64,000 nt of DNA from assembly GCA_009741485.1 (NCBI GenBank), contig CM019219.1, forward strand, positions 7,122,048 through 7,186,047. Reading direction: 5' to 3'. Under the pieces are notes generated by a model, which was not told the DNA's origin, did not search any database, and was given only the letters and a program-made list of their open reading frames with translations. The position numbers and the translations under genes are program-made. Positions 11,881 to 25,400 of this stretch are shown here, piece after piece. The stretch's first letter is position 1; every line of letters starts with the position of its first letter. The DNA comes from Malurus cyaneus samueli (Eukaryota; Chordata; Aves; Passeriformes; Maluridae).

Positions 11881-14285
11881 AGAAGATCTGTAGAAGGTGG
11901 TAAACAGTAAGAGCCTGTACAAGTACCTCATAGTGGTTGTTCAGGGTGAAACTTATCCCTCTTTTTTCATCTGTCTGAACCTATTACATTCCAGGCTACC
12001 TGCCTGTCCCTCCAGGCTGACCCACAGTGGCCTGGCAGCCTTGGAAAGGCTCTGCCCAGGTAGAGACCCAGACCCCCCTGCTGTGGACTGGAAGGGTCTG
12101 TACCTGGCACAAGAGAGAGGGGTGTCCTCTGTGCCCAGGGCAGGGAACGCCAGAAGTGTTGCACACTGACAGCATTGCAAAGACCTTCCCGGCCTTCCTA
12201 TGGCATGGCTGTGATCCTGTGAGGCAGAGAATGTGGTGGGGAAGGGATGCAGAGCAGAAGAAAAGCGCCTGGGGGAGGGCAGGCAGCCGAGGCACCTGGC
12301 AGGATTCTGTGCTTGGTGTTGTGTTGTGACAGGGCTTGGCAGCAGCAGCACTCCTGGAGCTTGTCCCTGAAAAGAAGCCATCATTAGCCTGGCAGCTGTG
12401 CAGGAAACGCCAGAACCTTGGCATGAGCATGTTCCAGTTGGTGTGGCTGTCCTGGGGAAGGAGTGACAGCAGTGTCTTGTCCTGGCTGTGCACGTGTGTG
12501 CTCGGGCTGGTGTAAGGGCGCTGGAGTGCACCATCCCAAAGGGTTTCCATCTGGAAAAGCTGCCTGGTTTCACCAGGAGCAGTCTCTCTTTGGCCTCTGA
12601 TCCTGAGAATCCAGCCAAGCATCCTTGCTGCTGGTTTGAGACCTAGGAGGTATTTTGTGGGGAATTTTTTTAATGGTTGGTTGGGTTTTGATGGCTTTCT
12701 TTTCTGGCTTTTACGTGAGGATAACAGGGAGGACTCAGCGTGTAAGGGTTTAGTGAGAAGTGCATGCCCTGGGCACCTGGGACACTGTGACACTGATCAG
12801 GACTGTCACTGGGACTTACTGAGGGTGTGTTTGAGTGATGAGCATCAGGCACATATAAACTAGAAGGGGTCTGCTGGTGGGAAGCAATGGGCTTCATGAA
12901 AGACTTTTCCCCACATGAAATAGGAATGATGTTCTGGACTGTTACTGTGTATAAAAACATGCATCTGAATCAACAAATTAGGGAAAAATATCAGCTGTTA
13001 AATGTTAGTGGATGAAGCTGTCACATGAACTGAGTATGTGGGTGGCTTCAAATTAAGAGATGCCAGAGGTGGGGAGAGTAATGAGATAAAAAGTGGTGGG
13101 AAAGTCTGACCTTGACAGTTTCCAGTCCAGGGCAGGTTGAAGTGAGGGAGGTTTCTAAGCAGGTCATCTCAGTGGAGGAGCTGAGCTGCTGAACGTTCCT
13201 TGGGCACTGGAAAGGGGAGCTGCAGGACCTGCTCTCCCCCAGCCAGGCACTTCTGTTGCTCTGTGCTGGCTCTGACAGCCAGACCACCCTCTGAGCTGAT
13301 TCATCTGCCAACCTAGTGGGGAAAAAACACCCACAAAACAAAACCAAGCCCAAATCCTGTTGTTGCTGCATAAATCTTCCCCTGAATGAGAACTGATGTG
13401 GCTCATCATTGGCTTATGGTGGACACCACTGTCAGTGCATGGGAGGGCTGAAGCTGTGCCACCAATGGCAGAGAAAAGGAAGAGCTTAGAGGAATAAGTG
13501 GATCTCACAATCTCTGTGGGTTCCTTGTTTGGAAGGTTTACGGCTCTGTGAATTAACCTTGGTGTTTTCCCAAAGTGAACTCATTGGAGAGATATAGAGG
13601 GGATTACGACATGAAGAGAGCAAACAGCTCCTTAATCCTTTCTTTTACGTTTCTAGAAAAAAACTGCTTATCTTAACTCAAGAAATATTCTCTGTGATAT
13701 GGAATAATCCCTCTTAAAATTATGTTAGAGAGGTGAAGACACCCCTGGCTTTGTGAGCAATGCTAAAGTGATTGTCTTCTTCCTGCCCAGCAGCTCTGCA
13801 GATTCATTGAAAGCTGGCCAGTGTCTTTCCTGAGAAACAGCTGCTTAGAAATTTGGGAGGAAAAATATTTTATTCCTCACATTCTGGTGGATTTGAGGCT
13901 CACCAGCTGGCTGAGAAGGCTGCCAAGGCTCCACACTGTCGTGGAAATGTACAGTAACTGGGCATAAGTAGCTGTAAGCCCTTTTTGGACTTAGGGGTGA
14001 AAATGTCTTAATGCTGGGAAGCTGTTGAATGTCTTTTTCAATGTGGAAATAAATCAGAAGGGAATTGTACTGCCTTTGCCAACAAATAAACTAATTTGGG
14101 GAATTTATTGTCCCTGTTTCCACTGGACCTCTTCTGCTCTGCCTGATTGCTGGAGCTGTCCAAGCCCTCCAAGGCCCTCATGATGTTAACGTCTGTGTTT
14201 GAAATACAATTTTCAGCCTGAAAAACTGCTTCTTAAATTATTTTTTTTGACTGATTGTATATATAATCTGTGTTATTTCAGTCTG

Positions 14286-14347
14286 AGGACCAAATTCTCA
14301 CTGTATTGATGAAAGTCTCCCACTGACTTCAAGGAAATTAGGCCCTA
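14286..14347. repeat. ancient amniote interspersed repeat (palindromic type)
   Basis: gaggaccaaattctcactgt, then tctcccactgacttcaagg, then attaggccct. This resembles a common reptile/bird repeat with the core attgacttcaatgggag flanked by a ggcc-type end. The family name is not certain from memory. Confidence 0.5.
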
Positions 14348-15699
14348 GATTTATCAGGCTGGGTTAAACCAGGGAAGACAAACAGAAGTTCTCTGCCAAA
14401 ATGACTTTGTGCTAGCAGATGCAATTTCTGTGTTTCCCTGAGTAAACTGTCCTGATTTGCTTTTTTTCCGCTCCCTTCCACCCACAACGTGGAGAAAAGT
14501 TTATATGAAGTATTTTGACTGCTTTAAAGCAAGGATTTTGTTAGCTGTAAATTGAACAGAAATATGTTTGCCCCAGTCTTAAAACCTGTCTCTGGATAGA
14601 CAATTGGGTATTTGCTGGCTGAGGATGCAGTGGGGTACTCAGCTGTGGGGTTAGTCGTGTCCAGCTCAGATGTGTGTCCAGGTTGGGATATTATGGTCTA
14701 AGGGGGTGGGCTGTCCATGGTTGGGCTGGTAGATACATAAAGAACTGGCTGAATTTCGGGGCTGAAGAAGAAAAAGATTGTGGTTTATGCTCTGCCTGAA
14801 CTCCTGCCTTTGAGGAGTGTGGAGGGGCCCTCACCTAGAGGGGATGGTTGAAGGCCATGTGAGCTGTTTTGAGCCATTTTGTGAAAGTCCTCTGTGGACA
14901 TCAGGACAGAAAGTTCAAAACGTCTCTTTCTTGTCTCCAGGAGCTGCTCATGTGTGGCTCTTCCAGTGGGATAAAGATTTTGGGTGCTGTCACTATAACA
15001 GGGGCTCTCCAGGCTGGCTTCCTTCCTCTGGTTGGAGCAGGTCACTCTGCTTGTAGCATCCGAGTCCATCGGTGCAGGTCACATCAAGGCTTCTTTCATG
15101 TGGAGTGAATTGTTCTCTCGGGATGCTGCTCAGGCAAGAGGCCAAGAGCCCAAGCCTTTAACAAAGAAGCATCAACCTGTTTGTATGATTTTTGTATACA
15201 CCATACAAACCTTCCGAACAAGATGTTCTTCTAACCCCATGAAAAGGAAGGCCAAGAGAGAAAGTCTGATGCATTAGTGGGAGGCATTCAGATGCTGCCA
15301 AAATGGTGTGATGTAACTTGGCACAGTGCCAGCCTTTCTGCTGTAAACTGAACACAGGTGAATGCTGATTGAAATGAGCCTGCATGGTATCTACCTACTG
15401 CATCTGTTCTTTGGTTTAAGGTAGCGCCTAGAAATACAGGTGAGGGAGCCAGATTCTGTCTGTCTGATGATGTATGGGTGTTCTTATCTCTATTTTCATC
15501 CTGAAACAGAAATACAAACAACCCACAGATACACCATGTTGCTCACTCTGAATAACCCCAAATATACCTGGCTACTTTAGTTTGGGTTTCGATGAGTAGA
15601 CTTGGAAAAATGTTTTTATTTCTTACACCTTATCATGTCATAGTCTTGATGTGTGTAAAACTGCAATAACAAGCTTTGTAAATGAAGAAGAGCAGTGGG

Positions 15700-16175
15700 T
15701 GTTTATTGACTTTATTGCCACACTCTCCTGTAACATCCTTCTCAGCAAACTGATGAAGTACAAGCCCAAGAAGTGGATGGTGAAATGAGGCAAAAACTGG
15801 TTGAACTGCCACACTCAATGGGTGGTGACAGGAGACACAAAATCCAGCTGGAGGCCAGCACTTCTCCACCTTCATTAATGACCTGGTTGAAGGGGCAGTT
15901 CTGTGGATAACACCAAATTGGGAGGAGTGGCTGATGCACCGATGGATGAGCTGCTGTCAGGAAGGGCCTCGCTAGCCTGGAGGAATGAGCCAGCAGGGAT
16001 CTCCTGAAGTTCAAGAGAGAAGGGCAAAGTCCTGCCCTTGGGGAGGGATAACCCTGAGGATAATGTGCTGGACCAACCAGCTGGAAAGCACCTTTGCAAA
16101 AAGTCTCTTGGTGAATACCAAGCTGGACGTGAGCTGGCAGTGTGCCCTTGGGGCAGCAAGCATTAGTGCAGCCCC
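15700..16175 (+). mobile_element. CR1 LINE fragment, reverse transcriptase region
   Basis: The + strand follows the CR1 ORF2 consensus as I recall it: cacactctcctgtaacatcc, then an aactggttgaactgcc block, then the landmarks attaatgacctggttgaagg and accaaattgggaggagtggc, then gagctggcagtgtgcccttg. The order is preserved but there are internal deletions (the part between ccagctggaggccagcac and ttcattaatgacctgg is shortened) and stops. It is truncated at both ends, lacks the CR1 3' tail and is inactive. Confidence 0.88.
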
Positions 16176-18172
16176 AGCAGATCCTGCTGTTTGATATACC
16201 CTCAGTAACAGAGCAGGAGTTTTTAAACAAAAGAGTACACAAGCCGTCCTGCAATGCTTTTCCATAGTGGCACAATCTGTGTCAGTCAGGGAGTTTCAGT
16301 TTCTTGGAGCAGGGCCTGTGTTCCCATAACACATGGCACAGCTGTGTGGAGGAACACCCATTCCCTTCCTCTGGATCTGCTTTTGACACACTCCAGGTAC
16401 CTGTGAATTTGTGGCTCTAAAGCTATTGTACAGATGAAAATCCTGAGAGTTGGCAGTGTGCTGTCAGGGCTGGAGGATGAAGCTTTTCTGTGCTAATGGA
16501 TTTGCTGCCTCCCTGATTTCCTCGAAGCACTGCTGAATGTGTCATGCAGAAAGGTGGTTTCATTAGCAGTTCTGCTCAGCCAGGGGAAAATCACTCTCTT
16601 TATTTGGCTGGTTCAGCATGGAGTCTCTCTTGGCAGGTCAGTCACTTCCATGTCTTTGCTGTTTTCCATGTCTGTGCTGTGAACTAAAGGTGAGCTTCCA
16701 CCCTGGCCAGCCGTGGTTGATGTGGGCAGAGCTGCTGGCCAGGTCACCCTCCAGTCCAGCCAAGCGCAGTGTTTGCCATCCATCCTTCTTGGCTACCCTC
16801 TGCTTCTATAGGTCTGGAAGTGTCCCTGGGATGCTCCGTACCAGATGATCTGGCACACTGGATCTCCTACATGCACCGGAGTTCAGCTGGGCAGGAAGGA
16901 CTTACAGTGGAAAGGAACATCTGTTACTCCTTAAGTGTGACCACTGTCAAGGTTTCCATCTCTCCAACAAAGCAGTTCTTAGCCAAAGGCCTGGTAATCC
17001 CTGACTTTTTTTAGGAGGACTGGGGAAAGGAGTAGTTCTTTGGGATAACTGATTCTTTTTTTTAAACTGGAGAGATTGGTTTTGTTTTAATTTACAGTTT
17101 ATTGAGTCAGTGTCTTGGACACCCACAGCTGCGTTGGTGGAAGGGCCTGGCCAGGCAGGATTCCATGTGCCTGCTGGAGCTTTGTGCAGGGTGCACCTTG
17201 CACAGCCTTGCACAGCCACTCCTGGAGGATGGTCAGTGCTCAGCTTGGCCTCTCCAGCTGGAGCGTTCCTGCTGGAGGGTGAGTGTGCCCAGCAAAACAA
17301 ATGACATTGTTCTCACATGGTGTGAAACCACTCCCTGCACCTTCCCCTGCACCCCTGCCCGTGTCCTGGCTGTAAATCCTGGGGGGAAGCTGGGCTGAGT
17401 CATCTGGCACTGGGTGTGTATTTATAAAACAGAAAGGCTGGAGCTCTGCAGGGGCCAGGAGGAGAGGCCAGCCCTCAGAAGATCCTGGCCAGCAATGGTG
17501 GGTTCCCCCCACGCCCTGTCCCTGTCCTCGGGCTTGGTTATTGACCCACGTCACCAGGTGCTGCCTGTGGGGTGATCAGGAGCTGCTTCAAGGAAACTAT
17601 CAATAAGGCATCAGGCTGCTGGGCTAATCTGCTTTCTTTTTCCTTGGAAAGCCTCACATGTGAGCTCAGAGCAGAAACAGAAGTGTGGAAAAGGACTTGC
17701 ACAGGGGAAGAGCTTTGAAGGTTTGTGATGCTCACAGCTAAGTTGGGCTGGCTACCCTCACCCCACAGCACCCACGGTGTGGTGGGGGATACCTGCACAG
17801 TTCTGACCATTTTGGCTGCCTCCTGCCTCCTCCAGCCTGCAGCAAGGTAACTTTGATCTCACTTGCAAAAGGGTAAGCAAGAGGGAGCACCAGGGCTGCT
17901 CCTGGGGACACTTTAACATGGAGTAGCCTGTGCTGTGGCACAGAGGAGCTGTGTGTCTGTGTTCAGGGTTAAGTGGTTGTTTTGCAGCCTCCTCACATTC
18001 CCTTCCATCCCCTTTCCTCCTGGAATAACAAAATCAGAGCAGGGAGGTTTGGTTTATTGTGCTGGGTCTCTCTTCCTCCACCTGCTCTGGCAGCTGATCT
18101 CCTCTTAATGAGCAAAGGTGCCTGGGGATGCCATTTACCCAGAGGTGGCAGTTCGCCCCTGTTGATTGATTT

Positions 18173-18178
18173 TCTTTT

Positions 18179-18215
<37 letters not shown>
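18173..18215. repeat. poly(T) tract, 35 uninterrupted T
   Basis: Positions 18181-18215 are all T, preceded by tttctttttc. On the minus strand this reads as a long A tail. No recognisable retrotransposed gene or SINE precedes it on that strand. The exact length is likely to vary between individuals and between sequencing runs. Confidence 0.9.
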
Positions 18216-18216
<1 letters not shown>

Positions 18217-19868
18217 GTGGCAAACTTCGTGTCCAGCCTGGCTTGCGAGTACTGTTAATTCTGTCCCTGGAAAAGCTGCTTTTCAGCAGATGATCGACTG
18301 TGTTTGCAAAGCTTCCCCCTTCCTGGAAAGGGCAGTTCATGATCCTGATATTGTGTGAATGAGAAATGGAGAGAGGGGAAGGGGAGAAGCACAGTAGGGA
18401 GGGATTGCTCCTTCCCTCTCCATATATCCCACTCACACTATGAGAACAGGGAGTTTGCTGCTGAAACAAATGGGCAGGAAATGGGAAGTGAATAAAGGAA
18501 AGGGCTCCTTCATGTGCTGTAAGTGCGACTGTGGGACGTGGTGCCCAGGGTAGGGGATCCCTGCTGTTAACCCTGCTGGGAAAAAGGGCTGGCTAGCTGG
18601 ATGGTACCCAAATCTGCCTGAACTCCAGGCAGTCAGTCTGCATCATTGCCGTGTGACTGGGCAGAATCAACCTGCTCATCATGACCCAGAACTTTCCATG
18701 CTGAGACCCCAAAATTCAGACCCTGTGTCCTGTTGGGTGTTTCACTGGTGCTGCTGCCTGTGAATCCACTCTGCTGGGGAGCACCAAGTATTGATTCAGG
18801 CTTGCTGGCCCAATGGTTCCACCACTCACTGCTGCATTTCTCTGCTCCTCAGGGTCCTGGTAGGGGGTTTGAGGCCAGGGGATTTCTGTTTGTTTGTTTA
18901 AGAATGTTTTATTCATTTATTCCTAATCGCATACAGTTCTCATCACTGCTCAGGCCATGGCTTTCAGCTATCTTGAAATGAAAAGAAAATACATGTTTGT
19001 CTTCCAGCACCTTGGGAGCCAAGGGAAGCCTTAACCAGAGCCAAGATGTAACGTGGCAGTACAAACACTAATATCCTATGTTCCCCCAGATTTGTAATTA
19101 AAAGCTGATGATTTTCCCAAGGTTACCAGAAGGACACCAGCCTGCAGGACCTGACTGTCTGGCTGCCATAACATTAAACCTGTTCCTATGGCAATGAGCT
19201 GATTACTGTTGGGATTTGTGCTGATTTTAGCCAGTTTTTGTGTGTGTGTTTGATGTTTTTTGGTTTTTTTAATGAGTGCTGCCGCCCATCTCTCTCCTTC
19301 CTGATGCAACCAGGATCTCAGCAGTTTCTTGGCACTGCAGCATCGTCCCATCAGGGCTGCAGGCAGTGCCAGGCACTCTGCAGGGATGTCGTGAGAAGCA
19401 GCGCTGTTCCCAGGGGTCCCTCAGATCCAACACCATCCTAGAGATGAGCAGGGCCAGTGCAGCTCCAGTGGCCTCTGCAGGGGCTGGTGCAGCCTCTGGG
19501 TCATTTTTTCTCATAGTATTTTTGTCGGAGGAATGCACCTCCTGACCCACTGCTTGCAGCACTGCCTGGGAGAGCGGAGAGCCGGGAGGGGGGGCCGTGC
19601 TCCAGCTGTGAGCCACCAAACTGCTCCTATTTTGGGAATGGCTGGGTGTTTCCAGGTCCCCTGGGTACGTGCTGAGTTTGCCTTCTTGCCTTTGTTAATG
19701 CTGCTTGGACAATAAGGACTTGGAAACCAGCTGCGATTTATGATCTTTTTATTAGCTAAGTAAGAGATAAAATACAAAGCAAGAGACCCACCTCTCCCCT
19801 TTTTGCAAAGGGATGCCTGTTTGAGTGGGAAGTGTTCAGGGAGGGCTCTGTTGGTACAAGTGCCAGCC

Positions 19869-19908
19869 TTTTTTTTTTTTTCTTTCTTTTCTTTTCTTTC
19901 CTTTTTTC
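19869..19908. repeat. pyrimidine-rich low-complexity tract
   Basis: A T run followed by tctttcttttcttttctttc and a further T run; a simple (TTTTC)n-like tract. Confidence 0.85.
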
Positions 19909-22382
19909 ATCTTGTTGGGGCTCCAAAGCCACACCTCGTTTAGCAATGGAAAGAAAAGATATTTTTGTCTTACTGAAAATGTGGGTCCTGCTTCCTGCCT
20001 GTGCTGGAAGGTGAAATATGTTGGGAACGAGCACTGTGTACAGCTCTCCTCTCTGTAGCTGGTTTAGATGCTTTGAGAGGTTTTAAACTGACTAAGCACA
20101 GGCATGCTCCTGCATGCTCTGCTGCTGAGACAGCCCTCCCCGTCCTGAGCAAGGGCTCAGAACCCACCACAGACCTGCTCCAGAGTGAGCTGTGAGTGCA
20201 AGGATGTGCTGTGAGGGACAGAGGTAACCATGGGACACCTTTAGTTGAACCAGGGCCATCAGTAAGTCAGTCACACCAGTGCTTTGTACAGGTCTGCCCT
20301 TCCAAGGGTTTATTAGTCATAGGTTAGGGGGAAATAGATGAATTGAACACAGCCTTTTCATAACCCACTCCCTGTGCTTGGTACATGCAGGGACTGCAGG
20401 ACTTTGCTTCAGGTTATGCCCAAGTCCCTGCTGGGCAAGGATAGCCATGGGAATTGTCCCCTTGGGGCTCTTTAACTCCCTGTCCAAATCCTCCTGTTGC
20501 TGAATGACTCCCAGGCTCCTTGTTTCCCACTTCTCATGGCATCCTGAAAGGTTTTAGCACAGCACAGCTCCCAGCTGAAGTCCTTCTGGAAACCAGATGT
20601 GTCAGCTCAGCAAGACATCCTGCCTAAATATTTCCAAACAGAAGTTCAAGGTTGCCTTGTGATTCTTGGTTTGGGTGTTGTTTGTTTTTCAACACTGGTT
20701 TTCGGTCTTGTGGCTATCCCTGGTAATTCCCAGCTGCTTTGGGCTTTTTGGGCCAATGCAAAAGGGCCATAAACTTAGTCTGGTGCTGCAGTTAACAGAA
20801 GCTGTAAATGTTTTGTAGCACCCCTCTGGGATGGAGTGACTGGAGCTGCCCTGTTGAATCTGGCCCAGGGAAACTCTACTGGCATGAAGAAGTCTGATCC
20901 TGGTATTCTCTCACACAACAAGTAGAAGGTTTTTCTGCATCCTGACCTATCAGGACAGTGATTGGGGGGTTTTTAATTTTTTTTTCTCAGTGAAGCTGCA
21001 TAGAAATATTTTTCTTGCAAGTTCCTTGGGCCCTAGCTGGTATTTCTGATCTAAACCAGACTCTGTGGTGATGGTAGTGCCTGGGAAACACAGGTACCCA
21101 GGCCCGAGCCTCAGAGATCAATATCTGTGTTTCTCAGGGGCTCCTACCCCAAGGAACAGTAGCAGCGTGCATGTGTAGGGAATTACTTAAATGGGAGAAA
21201 ATGGGAGGGAGCAGCTCCAGAGGAACTGGTGCTAAGTGTGCAGAGAAATTGCCTGTGGTGCTGCACAATGTGAGCTTGGTTTTGGTCCTGCAGTCCCTCC
21301 CACCCTTGAGGAGGGCTCCACAAGCCTGGTGGGGTTTATTGTTCAAAACAAACAGAATCCCAGAATTTGGGCTTCCCACTGAACATGGAGTGGTTTGTGG
21401 TTTCCTGTTACAATGAAGTCCAGCTTGCATTCGTTTCACTTTCATCTTGGGTTTTCTCTGGTGTTTTGGGATCCCCAGAGCTGGATATCTGCATCTGATG
21501 TGAACTGGGAAATTTCTGAACTGTCCATTTGTGGCTGCATAAACCTGGAGTTTCCCTTTAAAAGAGTATCCTTCTCTGGGCTGAAATGAAACATTTTGTT
21601 AGGCTTCAGTGGGGCTGCATAGATCTGTGTGAGATGGAGGTACAGTTCCAGATATATGTGGTGATTGTGCAGCAATACAGTGACACTTGTGTGTCCTCCA
21701 GGCATTTCTGTGTTCTCAAAGCAGTATTCCTTTCCTGTGCAAACCATTCTAAACCCAACCTTCCAGCGCAAATCCAAGAGTCCAGGTAGACCAGCTCAGC
21801 CCATTGAGCTGACCCCTCAGGAACACCCAAATCCTGGTGCTGACCACAGAGGTGAGCATGGGCAGCTGCTGTCCAATTACCTTTGATTCATGGCTCAAAC
21901 ACCCACGTGGCTGCCTCTGCATGGATCAGGCACTGATACCTCCTGGAGCAAGTTTTGAAAGTGATATCTTTGCTTCCATAGCAAGAAGCTTTTCCAGTCT
22001 GCCCAAAATGTGAGGAGTAGCTGCATTTATACAAAGATTGTTCCTTTTCCCTCAAAATTGAGTCAGGAGCTTGGGAAAGAATGTCCCCCGTGAGACCTGT
22101 GGGTGTAAGTGATATCACAGAGTGAAAACTTCCATTCCTTTGAGATTATGGCTGCATCCACAAGCCTGGGGCAGATGGAATCCAATGCAGCTTGAACTAA
22201 ATACATAAAGAACATTTGAATGCCGAGACCATTTTCAGTAAATACTTTGTGTTATGACATCCTGTGAGCTTCCTCAGACTGTTACTGGAAGCCTGTTTAA
22301 GCTTGCCAAACTCCCAGCAATCCTTTTTTTTCTTGCCCACTTGGCAGATAAGCAGTTTGAGAGCCCTAACTGCAGTGACCCA

Positions 22383-22411
22383 GGGAGCTGGGGGTGGGGT
22401 GTTGGGGAGGG
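22383..22411 (+). other. G-quadruplex motif
   Basis: Runs of 3, 5, 4, 4 and 3 G with loops of 5, 1, 4 and 1 bases satisfy the G3+ N1-7 rule on the + (coding) strand, so a quadruplex could also form in the pre-mRNA. Formation is inferred from sequence only. Confidence 0.6.
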
Positions 22412-25400
22412 ACTGGCTGTGCCAGGTGCTGCTGCTGGAGCTCATTCCATCCCCTGACTCACCATGTCTCACCTGCACCTGGTGAGACAGCAGAGCCCTG
22501 TTTGTCTTTGGACACAGGTTGACTCATTGTAGTTGTTTCTGTCACTGTCTGGATGTGAACTGTTGAGTCTCTGCTTTAGGGAAAAAGTTCAAGAAAATGG
22601 GCATGAATGTCTTCAGTTAGAGAACAGATGTTGGGAAGAAATAGTCCTGGTAGATCTCCAACTTTGGCTTCACTCCAAAGCTGCACTTCTTCTGCCCTTG
22701 GATTGTAGTGCAGGTCTCTGGTTTTGACCTTTGCTGTCTCAGAAGTATTGAGACCTCCTGGTGGAAGGGGATAAATGTTGAGTTTGCTGTGACCCAGTTC
22801 AGCTTGCTGGAGAAAACCAGGCATTTCTGCCATGGTTTTGCTGTCGCAGCCTCACATTTGTTTGAATCACCAGTTCAAATCCTTCACAGCAGAGATCTCA
22901 AAGCAGCAGAAATTTAGCAAAGATCCTCAGTGATGGGAAAGCGCTGAGTTTTGTGTGCAGTTTGATCCCTGACCAACATCACACCTCTCCTGTTGGAGCA
23001 GTGCTCCTGACCTGGCAGGGCAAAAATCAGTACTCACCCATCCTGGCAGCCTTTGAAGCCTTTGCTTCAAAAAACAAAAAATCCAACCCTGCAATGAAGG
23101 CAGATAAACTGTGCTGTGTACAAAACCCCTTGTCTAAGAAATGTCTTATCTCTGAGGGGTTTGCAGAAACTCTCTCCTCTTTGGGAAGGATGAAAGCAAG
23201 GCAGTATTAATGAAAGAGAAATGGGAGCAGGAGGCATCTAGCTTTTGATGGTGACATCTTTTTTATGTTTTCAACAACTGCAAGGGTTTTCTGTAAAAAT
23301 GTTGTGAGACAGAGATATTCATGAAACTGCATTTCTAATACGGCCTAGAGAGAGCTGGGAAAGCTAAAGAAACTTTTTTGGCAGCAGCTCATCTTTCTTA
23401 GCCTAGTGTACTTGTCCAATCTGTGTCCCTTTTAAATTCTAATTACTTCCTCAGGCACCACAAACACTCTGGCCTTGTCACTTCTCCTTTTGAAGTTTTC
23501 TTCTCATAATGCAGTCTCTTCTGAAGCGCTCATGCTGTCGGTCAGCTAACTAGTCCAAAACATTCCCTCGCTTCAAAATCAGTTAATTCTTTGTCAAGTA
23601 CAAAGAACGGCTTTCCTGTTACTGCCTGCTGACTCATGAGAGAAAGGTGGTGTGCCTTGTGTCAGCCAGGAGAGCAAGTTCCTGCAGGCACCTCAAACAG
23701 GGCAGAAATCCTCAGAGTGTGATGGCCGGGGTGGGAGGCAGATTATCTGGATGCAGTGAGGTGTGTTAGGGGAAAAACATGTCTTGGTAAACCAGAGTCT
23801 GAGCATCAGTGAGTGCTGGGGGTGGATCTTTGCCAAGGTTTAGGTTATCAGCCCCATCGCTGGAGTCATGGGCTTTGACCTAAAACGCTACCTGTGATGA
23901 GGAACAAATGAAGAAAGTGCACTTTTGAGAAATCTCTGAAATATTTAACTGCACTGTAGCCTTTTCCAGGTTTGCAGGACAAACTTACCAAGCATTACCC
24001 AAGCTGAGTGTGCAGTTTGATAGAGATAGTTACCCTAACAGAGAGCGAGAGCTCTCTGAGATGCAGAGATGTCCTGAGATGCAGTTCCCAGCACCTGAGC
24101 GTGGTCTCTGCATGGTGCTGCCTTGTGTGAGTGCCCAGGCAGCCCAGGGCAAGGTGGAGATGATGTGGCATTGAGGGATAGAAGCTATCATGTGTGTTTT
24201 TCATGCTGATCTTTCTTTCTTTCCCCCTTTATCCCCCTTTGCATCTTCCAGCATCCAGCTAGGGATGGTCTCGCTGGTCCTCACTGAGGGTTATTGGCCT
24301 GCACCAGGGATTTAACTTCTCTTCTGCTGCTTTGTAACCAACACCCAGCACAGCCTGCAATCCCCCTTTGAGGTGCTCCTCTGAGACAGGCACACAAAGG
24401 ATGTGGGTGAAATGTGCTGAAACTTCCTCCAAAGAACCCTGGATAAGGATGGATAACCGCGGTAGGGAAGGTGCAATGTAGTATTTTGTTTCTGAGAGGT
24501 TCCTGTATGTCCAGTTTCTCTTCCACATCTCTGAAGCAGTTTCCTGCACTTTCCTTGCCCCTAAGGAGGAGGAATTTGTAGAAGCATAAGTTGGCATGTC
24601 CCACATGGAAATTTCAGACAAATATTGTTAAAAATGGAGATGAAATTCAGAGTGTACATTTCTCGAATGCTGTGACGAAGGAATTTGATGGCCTGAAGAG
24701 CCCTTGAGAGCTTGGCAGCTCTCATGCCTGTGGTTTTAGTCTGCATTTGTGCAGGGTATGACCTGCTTAGCAGCTTGCCCAGGTGGCTGGAACAGATGTC
24801 CCTGCTGAGGGCTGAGATGGAGCAAACACTGCTCCCTGCCCTTCCCTCCTGGCTGCCTGGCCAAGCTCTTCTCCCCTTGGGGTTTTTTTTCTCAGAGGTG
24901 GGTGTTGGGAAGCAGCAAACTCCTACTGGGGTCAGTGTAAGAGAAATCACTGTTCTGGGGTGACTGCCTGCAAGAAACCTTTCTTGGAGCAAACGAAAGA
25001 TTGTCTGCTTTTCTTTGTAACCAAAGGTAAATGATGAAGGGCTGGGCACCACCACATGTAGAAGCTTTTCAGTGGAACAGAAGGAGACGTGGTGGTTACA
25101 TCCCAGTTGCTGTTTGAGGTGGGACTCTCTGGGTGGGAGAGCTCAGGTTTCTTCCTGTGAGTAGATAGAGCAGCCTCCAGAGAAGATGAATTCAAATCCC
25201 TTCAGTTAGGGCAACGACCTGAATCCACCTCACTACCCTGAAAGCAGGGATGAGAGGATCACTGCCCCACGGATTTAGCCTCCTCCTGCACCCTCTATAT
25301 TTTTTCTCTTTTCCTGAAACAAAATAGTGAAATCAATATTTTCGTTACTTTATCTTATAAACACCCACACTTCTTATTGTTTTCACTGTCTTCTGCAACA

